A DNA stretch of 64,000 nt, taken from assembly GCA_028455995.1 (NCBI GenBank), contig JABELC010000008.1:62001-126000 (forward strand). The letters run 5' to 3'. The notes below the pieces were generated by a model. That model saw only the letters and a program-made list of their open reading frames with translations. It did not search any database and was not told the DNA's origin. The stretch comes from Scleromitrula shiraiana. Lineage: Eukaryota > Ascomycota > Leotiomycetes > Helotiales > Sclerotiniaceae. Within the stretch, counting starts at the first letter, position 1. Every line of letters begins with the position of its first letter. The translations under genes and the position numbers were made by a program. This document shows, piece after piece, positions 12,101 to 23,279 of this stretch.

Positions 12101-13394
12101 CTACATGTTCATTTGACTTGCTCGAAGATATCGAGTAAAGCTATGATCATCAGCATTTGAAGGACCTCCTGCATCTGCCAATGCTGCTTTATATCTTGAA
12201 CTTAATCCTTCCACATTATCCTCATCCTCTTCATCCCCTGCTTCCCTCTCTTCATCCGAATCCTCCATATCGCTCAATGTATCCAGATCCGTATTTGGTT
12301 TCTTTTCTGATCCACCCTTTGCTTTGGACGATGAAGATGATGGTTCTCCCGAAACAGCCATATCCTTCATCAATCTTCCCAATTCCTTTTCTCTCTCCGC
12401 TTTCTTCTCATTTTCTCTCTTCAACCTCCTCCTCTCCAACTCAGGTCTATAATCCCTCTCAAACTCCTCCGCCTTTTCTTGAACCGCCTCAAAAAATTCC
12501 TCCACGCCTGCTCCCGTCATAGAACTCACACCCACCACACTCAAATGACTATAAAACTCCTCCAACATCAAACTCATACTATTCAATAAACTCCCCATAT
12601 AACCACTCCCGCCACCAATCCCCCCCGCACCACCCTCCAACCCCCCAAAACTACCCTCCTCCTCCTCCTCCCTCAACGCCGCCTGAAAACTCTCAAAATC
12701 CGTCATCCACTCCTTCGCAAACTCCGCATCCTTAACATCCGTCTTATTAAACACCAATATCATCGGCAATTTCGTCTTATACAATATACTACACGCATAC
12801 AACATATTACTCATAAAAGTACTCGTTGATGCCGTTCGCGGCGTATCGATAATATATGCCACCACCGTGGGAAACGTACTAGCCAACGAATCCAACAAGA
12901 TACTTCCCGAAGCACTCCACACGAAAACCTCAATCTGTCCGGGCGTATCAACGAGAATATGATTAATAGGCGGGGTATTTGAATTTTCGGGGTCAGGCGT
13001 AGTGCGTTTCTCAAGCACGGTGAGAATCTGGTCGATTTTGGTAGCGAATAGGTTTAGGGATGTGAGGATTCCACCGTTGGGACCGAGATTGTAGGATTTC
13101 ATTACTTCTTGGTAGTTGACTGAGTCGCGGATGTCGATATTGCTGTCGAAGGGGACGTTGCGGACGGCGGGGTCGAGGTTTAGTACGTAGGGAGGGGTTT
13201 TTTGACTGTGGAGGTGGGAGTTTATTCTTTGCATGAAGGTGGTTTTGCCGGAGCCTGGAGGGAGGAAGGAGGATGTGTTAGTTATTGGGCGCATTGTTTT
13301 GGGGGAGATGGAATGGTGAGGGATAGTTACCGGCCATGCCGACACAAACTATTGAAACAGGCTTTTTAGCCTGAGGTGTTGTAGAGTCTGTCAT
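12101..13394 (-). CDS. NPA3: GPN-loop GTPase 1 (Npa3/XAB1)
   Basis: Two exons on the minus strand, 13394-13331 and 13254-12101, giving 405 residues. The intron falls inside the P-loop: exon 1 ends VCVGMA plus one base and exon 2 continues GSGKTT, restoring GMAGSGKTT at about residues 19-27. The family-defining GPN loop is seen in SYNLGPNGGILTSLNLFATK, preceded by LNLDPAVRNVPFDSNIDIRD. The G3-like segment is DTPGQIEVF and the NKxD motif is NKTD. The C-terminal quarter is charged and probably disordered (DEEREAGDEEDEDN). GPN1/Npa3 acts with GPN2 and GPN3 in assembly and nuclear import of RNA polymerase II. It is head-to-head with the Cwf19 gene, with 283 bases between start codons, and its neighbour downstream is RPB12. 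Confidence 0.93.
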
Positions 13395-13677
13395 CTTATT
13401 GTTTGTATTTGATTATTGTTGTAGAGCTCGAAGTTAAGGTATTCGATGTTTAAGTTGTAGGATGGAGGAAGGTTGGCGGGGCATGAAGTGGGATGGATGT
13501 CTTGTAGAAAAATAAATTTACGTCCCCCGGATACAGTAGCGTTCCCGAGATAAGCTCGCTACCAAAAAATAAATCGCATGGCTTTAGAGCTAAGAGCTAC
13601 TATAAGCTAAACCTTACAGGCTTACAACCTACACTTCACTTCATATCTCAATCAATTGCCGCAACAAATTCGATAAA
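13395..13677. promoter_or_regulatory. Shared bidirectional promoter, NPA3 and CWF19
   Basis: Only 283 bases separate the two start codons of these divergent genes, so both promoters and both 5' UTRs must share the space. No TATA box or named site stands out. Inferred from spacing alone. Confidence 0.6.
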
Positions 13678-15735
13678 ATGGATGGTCTAGATGAATTCGA
13701 AAAGTCATTAGCTGCGGAAAAAGCTGAAAGGGAAAGAAGTTCACGGAAAGAAAAGGATAAAGATAGAGATAGGAAGCATCGACATCATCACCGATCAAGA
13801 AATCATAGATCTCGAGACGAAGAAGACGATGGGGATGATCACCGGCATAAAAGATCACGACATTCTCGACATGAGAGAGATGACGATGACGACGATAGAA
13901 GAAGTCGCAAATATACGAAAACTACAGATCCAAAAGAAGATTTACCAATTCCCGATGAAGAAGAACCAGAAATTAAAAAAACGAAAGCTACTCGCGATTC
14001 ATGGATGACGGATCCTGCAGCGTTTGAATTCGACTACACTCAAAAAGGATCCAAGATACCTACAAAACCTAAGGTACCCTCTCGACCGGATTATGATTTG
14101 AAAATACATAAAAATGAACTCAATCATCATTTACAAGATCTCAATGAAGGCTCAAAGAAGTTGGATGATATTGAGGCGGCGCATGAAGTTTCGTATACAT
14201 TTGGAGATTCAGGAGCTCAATGGCGAATGACCAAATTAAAAGCAGTATATACGCAAACCGAACAAAGTGGGAAATCAGTGGATGACGTTGCCATTGAACG
14301 ATTTGGAGGGCTACGCGAATTTGATGACGCAAGAGAGGAACAGGTTGAATTGGAGAGGAGAAAACTTTACGGGGAGGGTTATGTAGGGAAGGAGAAACCT
14401 AGTGGGGAGTTATTCCAGGAGAGGAAATTGAATGCGGGGATTAGGAGGGACTCTAGATCAAGGCAGGATGATGATGATAGGGATGAGGTTTTGGATTTAC
14501 CGCAGGGTGAGGTTATGGAAGAGGTTGTGCCGACTACCACTGTTCAGCTTGATGCTACGGCTTTGAATAGATTGAAGGCGCAGATGATGAAGGCAAAACT
14601 TAAGAAATCCCCAGATGCTGCGAGACTTGAGGCGGAATATAATGCTGCTGCAGCTGCTGGTATTGCAACTATTTCCGACCCAGCTGTTGTAGTATTAGGG
14701 AAGATGGAGAATAGACTTTTAGCAGGAACACGTGGGGAAGTAAAATCGATCGATAATAAAAGAGGACGTGAAAGAGGATTGGTTGAAGAAAACGAAGATA
14801 TGACAATCGAAGACATGGTTCGGGAAGAACGAAGAACAAAAGGTCAAGCAGGCGGAGACGGAATGCGAGCCGCAGAACGCATAGCCAAAGATGCAAAATT
14901 TGACACCGATCTCGACTATCAGGACGACAATGCCGCCAAACTCGCCAAACGAGTTCAAAAATCCGAAATCAACCTCCGAAATGTAGCAATCGGGGAATAT
15001 CAAAAAATAAACCGCATCCTCGATTCATGTCCCCTCTGTCATCATGAGGATAAAAATCTCCCCCCGGTTGCACCGATCGTTTCCCTCGCCACCCGCGTCT
15101 ACCTTACTCTACCTACCTCACCTGAGTTAAGTGAGGGAGGCGCCGTTATAGTACCCATTCAGCATCGAACTAACCTCCTCGAATGCGATGACGATGAGTG
15201 GGAGGAAATACGCAATTTCATGAAATCCCTAACACGTATGTATCACGACCAAGGACGCGACGTAATGTTCTACGAAAATGCGGCGGCCCCGCAACGAAAA
15301 CTTCACGCTGCTATGCAGGTTGTTCCTCTTCCGTATAGTATCGGAGAGACGGCACCGGCATTCTTCAAAGAGGCGATTCTAAGTGCCGATGAGGAGTGGA
15401 CACAGCATAAGAAGATTATCGATACGGGGAAAGCGGCGAAGGAGGGGGGGATGGGGAAAGCGGCGTTTAGGAGAATGTTGGCGAAGGAGATGCCGTATTT
15501 TCATGCTTGGTTTGGGTTGGATGGGGGACTGGGACATGTGGTTGAGGATGGGGGGAGGTGGCCGAGAGGGGATTTATTTGCGAGGGAGGTGGTGGGGGGG
15601 ATGTTGGATAGAGGGCCTGAGGAGATTAAGAGGCAGGGGAGGTGGGTTAGGGGGGATAGGGGGATGGAGAGGAGGGTGGAGGAGTGGAGGGGACGGTGGA
15701 AGAAATTTGATTGGACGAGGGTTTTGATGGGGTAG
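13678..15735 (+). CDS. CWF19: Cwf19-like pre-mRNA splicing protein (CwfJ C-terminal domains)
   Basis: Single exon, 685 residues. The N-terminus is a long RS/KE/RD-rich low-complexity region (about residues 10-110) with DRDRKHRHHHRSRNHR, typical of spliceosomal proteins. The middle is charged and helical. The C-terminal third carries the CwfJ domains. CwfJ_C_1 includes SCPLCHHEDKNLPP, with a CxxC...H arrangement, then SLATRVYLTLPTSPEL and GGAVIVPIQHRTN, where the His lies in a HIT-like setting. CwfJ_C_2 includes FYENAAAPQRKLHAAMQVVPL and MPYFHAWFGLDGGLGHVVED. Fission yeast Cwf19 and human CWF19L2 have this layout and act in late spliceosome or intron-lariat steps. The last 300 bases are G-rich on the coding strand. 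Confidence 0.92.
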   Translation: MDGLDEFEKSLAAEKAERERSSRKEKDKDRDRKHRHHHRSRNHRSRDEEDDGDDHRHKRSRHSRHERDDDDDDRRSRKYTKTTDPKEDLPIPDEEEPEIKKTKATRDSWMTDPAAFEFDYTQKGSKIPTKPKVPSRPDYDLKIHKNELNHHLQDLNEGSKKLDDIEAAHEVSYTFGDSGAQWRMTKLKAVYTQTEQSGKSVDDVAIERFGGLREFDDAREEQVELERRKLYGEGYVGKEKPSGELFQERKLNAGIRRDSRSRQDDDDRDEVLDLPQGEVMEEVVPTTTVQLDATALNRLKAQMMKAKLKKSPDAARLEAEYNAAAAAGIATISDPAVVVLGKMENRLLAGTRGEVKSIDNKRGRERGLVEENEDMTIEDMVREERRTKGQAGGDGMRAAERIAKDAKFDTDLDYQDDNAAKLAKRVQKSEINLRNVAIGEYQKINRILDSCPLCHHEDKNLPPVAPIVSLATRVYLTLPTSPELSEGGAVIVPIQHRTNLLECDDDEWEEIRNFMKSLTRMYHDQGRDVMFYENAAAPQRKLHAAMQVVPLPYSIGETAPAFFKEAILSADEEWTQHKKIIDTGKAAKEGGMGKAAFRRMLAKEMPYFHAWFGLDGGLGHVVEDGGRWPRGDLFAREVVGGMLDRGPEEIKRQGRWVRGDRGMERRVEEWRGRWKKFDWTRVLMG

Positions 15736-16506
15736 TGTAGTTGGTGGTGGGTGAGTAGGGTAGATTGACTCTCATTTATTTACTAGCTCAATCTATCAAA
15801 TAATCCTTCTCTCTATCTCTCCATTTATATTCAACTATATATTGATAAATACATAATACATAATACCTAATACATGCCCAAGTCCAAATTTCCAGAGAGC
15901 AAATCACACAAACAAACAAACAGAGAAACAAACAAACAGACAGACAAACAAACAAATACAGATACAACATCTCCCAATATAAAACACACATATATATTCA
16001 CATCACATCACATCACATCACATCACACCAAATCTACTATCTACTATCCATCTCAACAACCTAATCCCAATCCCAATCACAACCTCAACCTTAATCTCAA
16101 CTTCATTCAAGTCCCCCTAGCTACTAGCTATATCTCCTACACACAAATCCAAATGCAATATTCCCAAGCTACCTACCTACCTAGTACCCGCCTGCCAGGG
16201 ATCCAAGACCCGAATACCCGGTATATGTGAGGCTTGATTAGTAGTGCATGTAGATGGTTAGATGGTGTTTGTGTTATGTTGTGTTGTGTTGTTGGAAGTA
16301 TATGTTTTGTTTTGTTTTGTTTTTATTTTGCTTTTATTGTGTTTTTATATTATTTATTTATATATATATATATACCACCCACCAAAAACACAAAAAGCGA
16401 ATAAATACAAATATACAAAAATAGATAATTATAAGTTATTCCCCTCGATACACTGCCAATACATATAATATAATAATTCTCCTTACATCCGAGTCTGTTA
16501 TATCAT

Positions 16507-16537
<31 letters not shown>

Positions 16538-17400
16538 GGAGTCTCTATTACACATAGGAGTACAAATTACAATGACAGATGTAGAATCTCATTCCTTGCA
16601 TAGAATAGAGTAGATATACGGTATATGATTTACGTAATTCAGAATACTATATATCATTTTCCCCTTCTCCTTCTCCTTCTCCTTCTCCGTTATAGAAGTG
16701 TATATACGTTCCCGTAATCATGGGAAAAGATCTATAATAATATAATAGCAAATAATGAGATCAGATCAGATCTCACTCAGCCTTATGGTTCTTATTTGCA
16801 AGTTATTTCAAGTTGTAAATTGTTATTTGATCTGGGGTTTTTGGGTATGTTATAGATTCTACGAGTATATTGGGTAGATATATATCATGAATCGTTCATT
16901 CGGAATTACTATTGTTTTCTTTTCTTTTCTTTTCTTGTTGGAATATCATAATAATATATATATATAGAATATATATATATAACATCCGAATCAGCCCAAA
17001 ACAACCCCTAGATCAGGTAAAAATTCCCCTCCTCGCTTACTATCTATCTATCTATCTATCTATCACCCTGTCCCACATATTCAATAAATCCTATTGTTCC
17101 AGAAGCATTGTTGTGCTCTTTTTCGCCTGGCCGTGATACTCATTACTGTATTGTATTGTATTGTATGGAGTTACCCGTCGCACTCACGCATGCATGCATA
17201 CATACATATTTTGTTTCAGATATGTATGTAGCATGGCATCCATGGTTTGGTTTGGTTTGGTATGGTATGTATGTATGCATGGGACCAAGAACTAGAGACT
17301 TTGACGAGATGGAAGGAATGGGATGGGGTTGATGGGGGGGATGGAGTTGAAGTATGCAATGCATCTCTCCCTTTATTTTCGCTTCTTGCATATATGTACG

Positions 17401-17433
<33 letters not shown>

Positions 17434-17595
17434 TTGACGGGTTTCCTGGATCGAATCGATCGATCGAATTGGACTGGACTGGACTAGACTGGGCTGGACT
17501 GGACTGGGCTGGGCTGGTTACAACCAAATAATTCATCCGTCTCCAGTTTACCTATTTTTGTCTTCATATGTTTGGGTTACTTTAGACAGAATGGA

Positions 17596-17746
<151 letters not shown>

Positions 17747-18201
17747 AATCGAATGAGGAGTTAAGCTTTACCCGATCTAACATCCATTTCATCTGTCTAC
17801 TAGTATCTCTCTAGTACGTGTATAAGCACTGAGTGCATAGGTAAGTTAGGCTATATGCTGTCTATAGATCACCTACCTAAGTATTTAAGCCTCGTCGTTT
17901 GAATTGGATACCCGAGCCGTAGGCTATATATATATAACTATATTGTATGTACTTCATTAGCTTAGTAGCCAGCCAAAAATATCCATTAGAACTATATATA
18001 CCAATGAAATGAAACGCAGCTTTGTACATTCATCACATAACCCACCGGTATTTCTATAGATGTCCAGTCTACAGTACTCTTTCTAATTATTCAGCTAAAC
18101 ATGGATGGGGAGAATACCCAATCTACGAAAAACCCAAATACCACCAAAAAAAGAAAAAAAAAAAAAATTAACACTTCCCGAAATCAAGTATCGTACTCTA
18201 C

Positions 18202-18241
18202 CTGTCCTGTCCTGTCCTGTCCTGTCCTGTCCTGTCCTGTC
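18202..18241. repeat. Pentanucleotide array (CTGTC)n
   Basis: About eight head-to-tail CTGTC units, nearly perfect, in the non-coding tract upstream of the Zn2Cys6 gene. Confidence 0.85.
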
Positions 18242-20319
18242 GTGTCCAAGTACTCAGGCTGAAAACAAAACGTTGTATTATCCATGCATGTTATACATGA
18301 CATGCATTAAAACGTCTCCATGCTCCCTTCCCGTTTCCGTTTCCGTGTCTGGATGTAAGCAATAGAAAACTTCTAGAAACAATAGAAGCTTCGGTGAGTG
18401 CTTCGGTGCATATGTTGGACAGATGATTGGATTGGAGGGAAATGAATGGATGGATGGATGGAGGGAGGGAGGGAAATGAATGGATAGATGGATGGATGGA
18501 TGGATGGATGGATGGATGGATGGATGAATGGATCTATGTGTGGTGTTGTGCATGAGTTCTACATGTATGATGCCTTTTTGTTACTTCGTTTGCTTCGTTT
18601 GCGAGGGAGGTAATAATGTGGAAAGAAACAAGAACAAGAACAAGAACGAGTACAAGAAGAACAATGTGGTTGTAGTTATTTATTTATTCCAGATCTGGTT
18701 GATTAATTTGATTAATTTAATGGATAAGTGAGTAAGTAAGTGCACTCAGTGAGGTAGTGAGTGAATGAGGTATTTTTGATATTCGAGCTTGTTTGGAAAT
18801 AGTATGGTATGGGATGGAACGATGAGATAGATACTTACCGGTAGTAGTTTTTATGCATGAGTGTGAGTGAGAATAATGTGAGCAAGAATCGAGAAAGTCT
18901 AATATGAAGGAGTAGTCAAAATTACTACTATTAGTTCTATATATAACATCACTCATTTTACAAGTAGTATTTTTGGACTGGTATAATTCTCTCTCTATAT
19001 ATCTTCCGTCTCTCAAGTAAAAAGTAAGGAGTGTTTTTAATAGAGTTGAAACTTATTATCCATTTCGAGGAAGGTAATATAAGGTAATGAAGGATAATTG
19101 CATTGGTTTACCCCTGGATTGAAGAGGGTAACTTAAATATACACAAATATTCACCGTTCACCGGTTAGAAATGTTAGATATTCTTCTTATTGTTATTATT
19201 GAAGAATTATTATACTTATGGTAAAAAAAGGGGAATCTATAGTTCCATCTATCTACGAAGCTCTAAAGCTTAGCTAGCTACTCGTATACTCTAGCTGGAG
19301 CCCGCTCATTCATAGTTTTCTTTTCGCCTTAAAATCAAGGTTATATAATCTTTCACATTTTTCATATAAAATAATCATCAAATTTCAGAGAGCCTCTTAA
19401 TAAAAATAATAAAAATAAAAAAAATAAAAAAAAGAGAGAGAATACTCGGTAAAACATATCCCGATAGACCGATCTAATTAATTCTTCTTAAAGCTCTTTT
19501 TATTATTTATTATTTTATTCATCTTCAACCCAGAAAAGAAAACGAAAAAGAAAAAGAAAAAGAAAAAGAAAAAGAAAAATAAGAATAGAAATCCCCAAGA
19601 ACAATCCCAGCCTCTTCCTTTAAAACTAATTACCTGTCCCTTTTCCGTACGAAAGAAATACCTTGAATCATTGTCTACCTTTTTTGGACGATTACTTGCT
19701 TACTTGCTTGCTTCTTTCTACAAACAAAAATCCAATCTACATTATTATATCTACTCTCGGTATATCAATCCGTTCCGTCACTCACATAAACGAGAATCAT
19801 CAACTATTCGCTTCATCCCCTTTTCCCCTTTCTTTTAAAGAGAAGAGAAGAGAAGAGGAGAGGAGAGGAGAGGAGAGGAGCCGTTACTTATTACTCGTTA
19901 CTTATTACTCGTTACTCGTTAATAAGGAAGAAATACCTTACTTAAAAAGGGATCTGAATCTGGATCTTTATATCCTTATTAATAAGGAGTTTCTTTTTCT
20001 TTATTTCTCGAGGAATCTATCTATATATCAACCAACCAACCAACCAACCAAAATATACCTCGGATTTCTATAGTGTGTATGGATGGATGGATGGATGGAT
20101 GGATGGATGTAAGAATTATTGTTGTGTAAGAGGAAGAAACACACAGTACACTTGGACATACAATACAACAATACAATACAATACAGTATAGTATCTAAAG
20201 TACAGAAGTACAGAAGTACCGGTATTAAATTTGAAGAACTTTGAGGAATAGCTTCGATTTTTTTTGTTCTTTTAACTTAATTCTCTTTTTATTTTTCCTG
20301 GGTACAGCTATACTGTACT

Positions 20320-20420
20320 ATATTATACTATACTATACTATACTATATTATACTATACTATACTATACTATACTATACTATACTATATTATACTGCACTA
20401 TATTATACTATATTACACTA
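20320..20420. repeat. TATAC/TACTA pentanucleotide array
   Basis: About 20 TACTA-type units with occasional ATTA or GCAC variants, roughly 260 bases before the start codon of the Zn2Cys6 gene, so probably inside its leader or core promoter. Confidence 0.85.
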
Positions 20421-20572
20421 TACTGACGGTTATTCTTCTTCTTTTATTTATTTTAATATTTTTTTTAAAAAGATAAAATTTGGTGATTTTTATTTTAATT
20501 ATTTATTACGGAATTCTTTAGAAAAAAAAAGAGAGAAGAAGTCCTTACTTTAACTTGTCAGCGACCGTGTCA

Positions 20573-20608
<36 letters not shown>

Positions 20609-20680
20609 AAACCCAGGCCAAACCAAAACCAGGGGAGCCAAACCAAAACCAAAACCAAACCAAACCATAAAAAAATTATT

Positions 20681-20989
20681 ATGGCACAGCAACATAATTC
20701 AAGAAATAGTCCACACTTATTAAATCATCTTCAACACCAAAACGGTTCAAACGGTTCTACACCAACTTCTCCATCAATGTCAAATCCACAACAACAAAGT
20801 AATAATCAATCGCGTCCGGTCAATTATCCGAGTCCAACTTCATATCCTTCTCCATCGCTTTCAAATTCTCAATACAATTATCCTCCACCAGGTGGTCAAT
20901 CAGTAAACGAACCATATCGCGCAAGTCCTACCGGTAGTAACAGTTCTCTTTCTCTTCCAAGTATGCGTTCCTTAGATCCTTTACAACAG

Positions 20990-21024
<35 letters not shown>

Positions 21025-23279
21025 GCAACAACAAGCTGCCGCTCAACAACAACATCATATGAGCTCACCTTTGCCACCACCCGTCGCACAAATGGGAGGT
21101 CCTTATTATCAATCACCAGGTCATCAAATGCATCCTACCCATCAATATCCAAATGTTACTTCTGATCCTAACATGAGATACGCGATTCCTGTTGATGCCA
21201 GAGTTATGAGTGGTGGTAGACATAAAAAGGTAAGTTCTTCGAAAATATTGGATCGTGTTTTAATATCGTATCATCCATTATCCATCCTCTTCCCATTATC
21301 ATTTATCATCCAACAATTATATTTCGTATCGCGTCAACATTTCCCATATCGTCAACCATCTGCGATATCGTTATTCGTATATTTAATCGCGACATTTCGA
21401 TTTTCGAGTTCGAGTTCCAGTTCCAGTTCTTCGAGAATAACATATGCTAACAATTGTTTTCTTTTTTTTCTTATCTAGGAGATAAAGCGTAGAACCAAAA
21501 CAGGTTGTTTGACTTGTCGAAAGAGAAGAATAAAGGTAAGTTTTAATCGATTTCTTCGAATTCAAATTTCTCGATGATAGATTTCGAGGTTGGAAGAGTA
21601 AAGGTTTGAAGTCGAATTTCCTTCGCGATGAAATCTTTTTCGTCTATATGCAAGCGAATCACCTAAGTAGGCGAAGGCACATGAGCGAGCGAGACGAGCG
21701 AGAGACCTTGACGAGCTTGATACAAGGACCCACGAGATTGTTGATCGAGTTTATTTATTTTTTGCCCATCACTCTTTTGTTGATAGCTTCATTTTCTATA
21801 TCGTTGTCCCGAAACATATCCCCGACGCCGATCAACATCGTTGTCGTCCACCAACATAACAAAACAAAAAAAAAACTTTACTAACTTCTTTTTTTTTCCT
21901 TGTGTCAAAATCAGTGCGACGAACAACACCCCGCTTGTCGAAATTGTCAAAAATCTAAACGTGAATGTTTGGGCTACGACCCAATATTTAAACAACAACC
22001 AGGTCCTGCTGCTATTCAACCAGCACCAAGTTCTGCTCCATCTCAACCTTCTTCGATCGCAACTTCGAATCCATATGGTAATCAACCTCAAATGTTACAA
22101 AGTGGTTACGGAATTCCTACATCAATGTCTTACGATCCATCCCTTACTACCGGATCACCAGCTTCTGGTGGTCAACAATATGATTATTCTTCTGCTATTG
22201 ATCCAGCATTAGAATCAGCAGCTCCACCACAAGCTTCAACTTTTCATAACACTATACCAGGTATGCCAAATATGAATAGGGAGATGCAATTCTCTTCCAC
22301 ACCTGACACACTCCATCTAAGAGGTGGTGCTCGTTCCCCCTCTCCCCTTGCAGTTGCATCTTTTTCTGAAGAAGAAGCGGCTGACACGACTTTACCAGCA
22401 AAACGTTCAATCAACGATTTACTCGCTTTAGGAGGCACTCCTGCTCCAGTCGATTCTACAACACCTAACGTATCACAATCACCAAGCGCAGTTGGCGACG
22501 CCAAACACTTATACTATAGCATTTACGCCCCGGGTCTCGAGAATTTCCTTGAATCGAAATGGTTTTCGGTCGAAGGTTGTAAGAAATTACTTAACGACAA
22601 GTCACTTTTAGATCAATTCGGTTCATTATTGGCGCAATTCTCCAAAACCTCCCCAGATAATCAAGCACAAATCGCATACACCGCAAGTGTTGAAGCTAGA
22701 GTTGTATGGGCATTAGCATGTATGGTTAAATCAGGAGCCCTGGATGTCGACACCACGAAAACCGAAAAGCCTGCCGTCCCTCCCACAGACGATCCCGTCG
22801 AAGCCAATCATCGATTGACCATCTTCGAAGTCCTCTTAACCGGAAGAGTCGCAGAGGGTAACCCACTCACAGCTCCCGTTCAAGGAAGTACAGATCATCA
22901 CCGACTCCGCGAGCTAGAATTCTGGTACACCCTTGCCAATTTCGTCTGTCTCCGCGACGATGACCCCGCCTCCGCAAAGGAAATAGACGATACATTAGCC
23001 ACTTTACGAAATCTCCTCGATGGACGTGAAAATCGTGATGTCCTTTACTCGATTGCTATTATTCGCGCGATTGGTCAAAGAGTAGGTGAATATAAACCAA
23101 GCGATGTTCCGCTTCATCTCGATGAGAGCGATAATAGGAGTAAACTTCTTGTGGCTAAGAAATTCGTGGCTGATGAGGCGAGTGGAGCGGGGACTACTAA
23201 TGTTATTAGGAGGTTGTGTGAGTTGGCTACTAGGACTTGGACTTCGCCGGCTCCGTTAGTTAATATTCCTGCTAAATAG
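20681..23279 (+). CDS. Zn2Cys6 fungal transcription factor with polyglutamine tract
   Basis: Three exons, 20681-21229, 21479-21535 and 21915-23279, encode 656 residues. The N-terminal 180 residues are rich in Gln, Ser, Pro and Asn and include 17 consecutive glutamines at about residues 102-118. The DNA-binding zinc cluster spans the exon 2/3 junction: Cys193, Cys196, Cys203, Cys210, Cys213 and Cys220, in the order CLTCRKRRIK then CDEQHPACRNCQKSKREC, the standard C-x2-C-x6-C-x6-C-x2-C-x6-C. A basic stretch (RHKKEIKRRTKTG) precedes it. The C-terminal 250 residues look helical, with no domain I can name. It should bind DNA through a Zn2Cys6 dimer and regulate transcription, but I cannot name its targets. 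Both introns (249 and 379 bases) are long for this window. The first stays open in frame up to the TAG of its acceptor. Confidence 0.88.
20984..21034 (+). repeat. CAG/CAA tract encoding 17 glutamines
   Basis: A mixed CAA/CAG run in the first exon of the Zn2Cys6 gene, followed by three alanines and three further glutamines. Such tracts vary in length between strains and often lie in activation domains. Confidence 0.9.
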
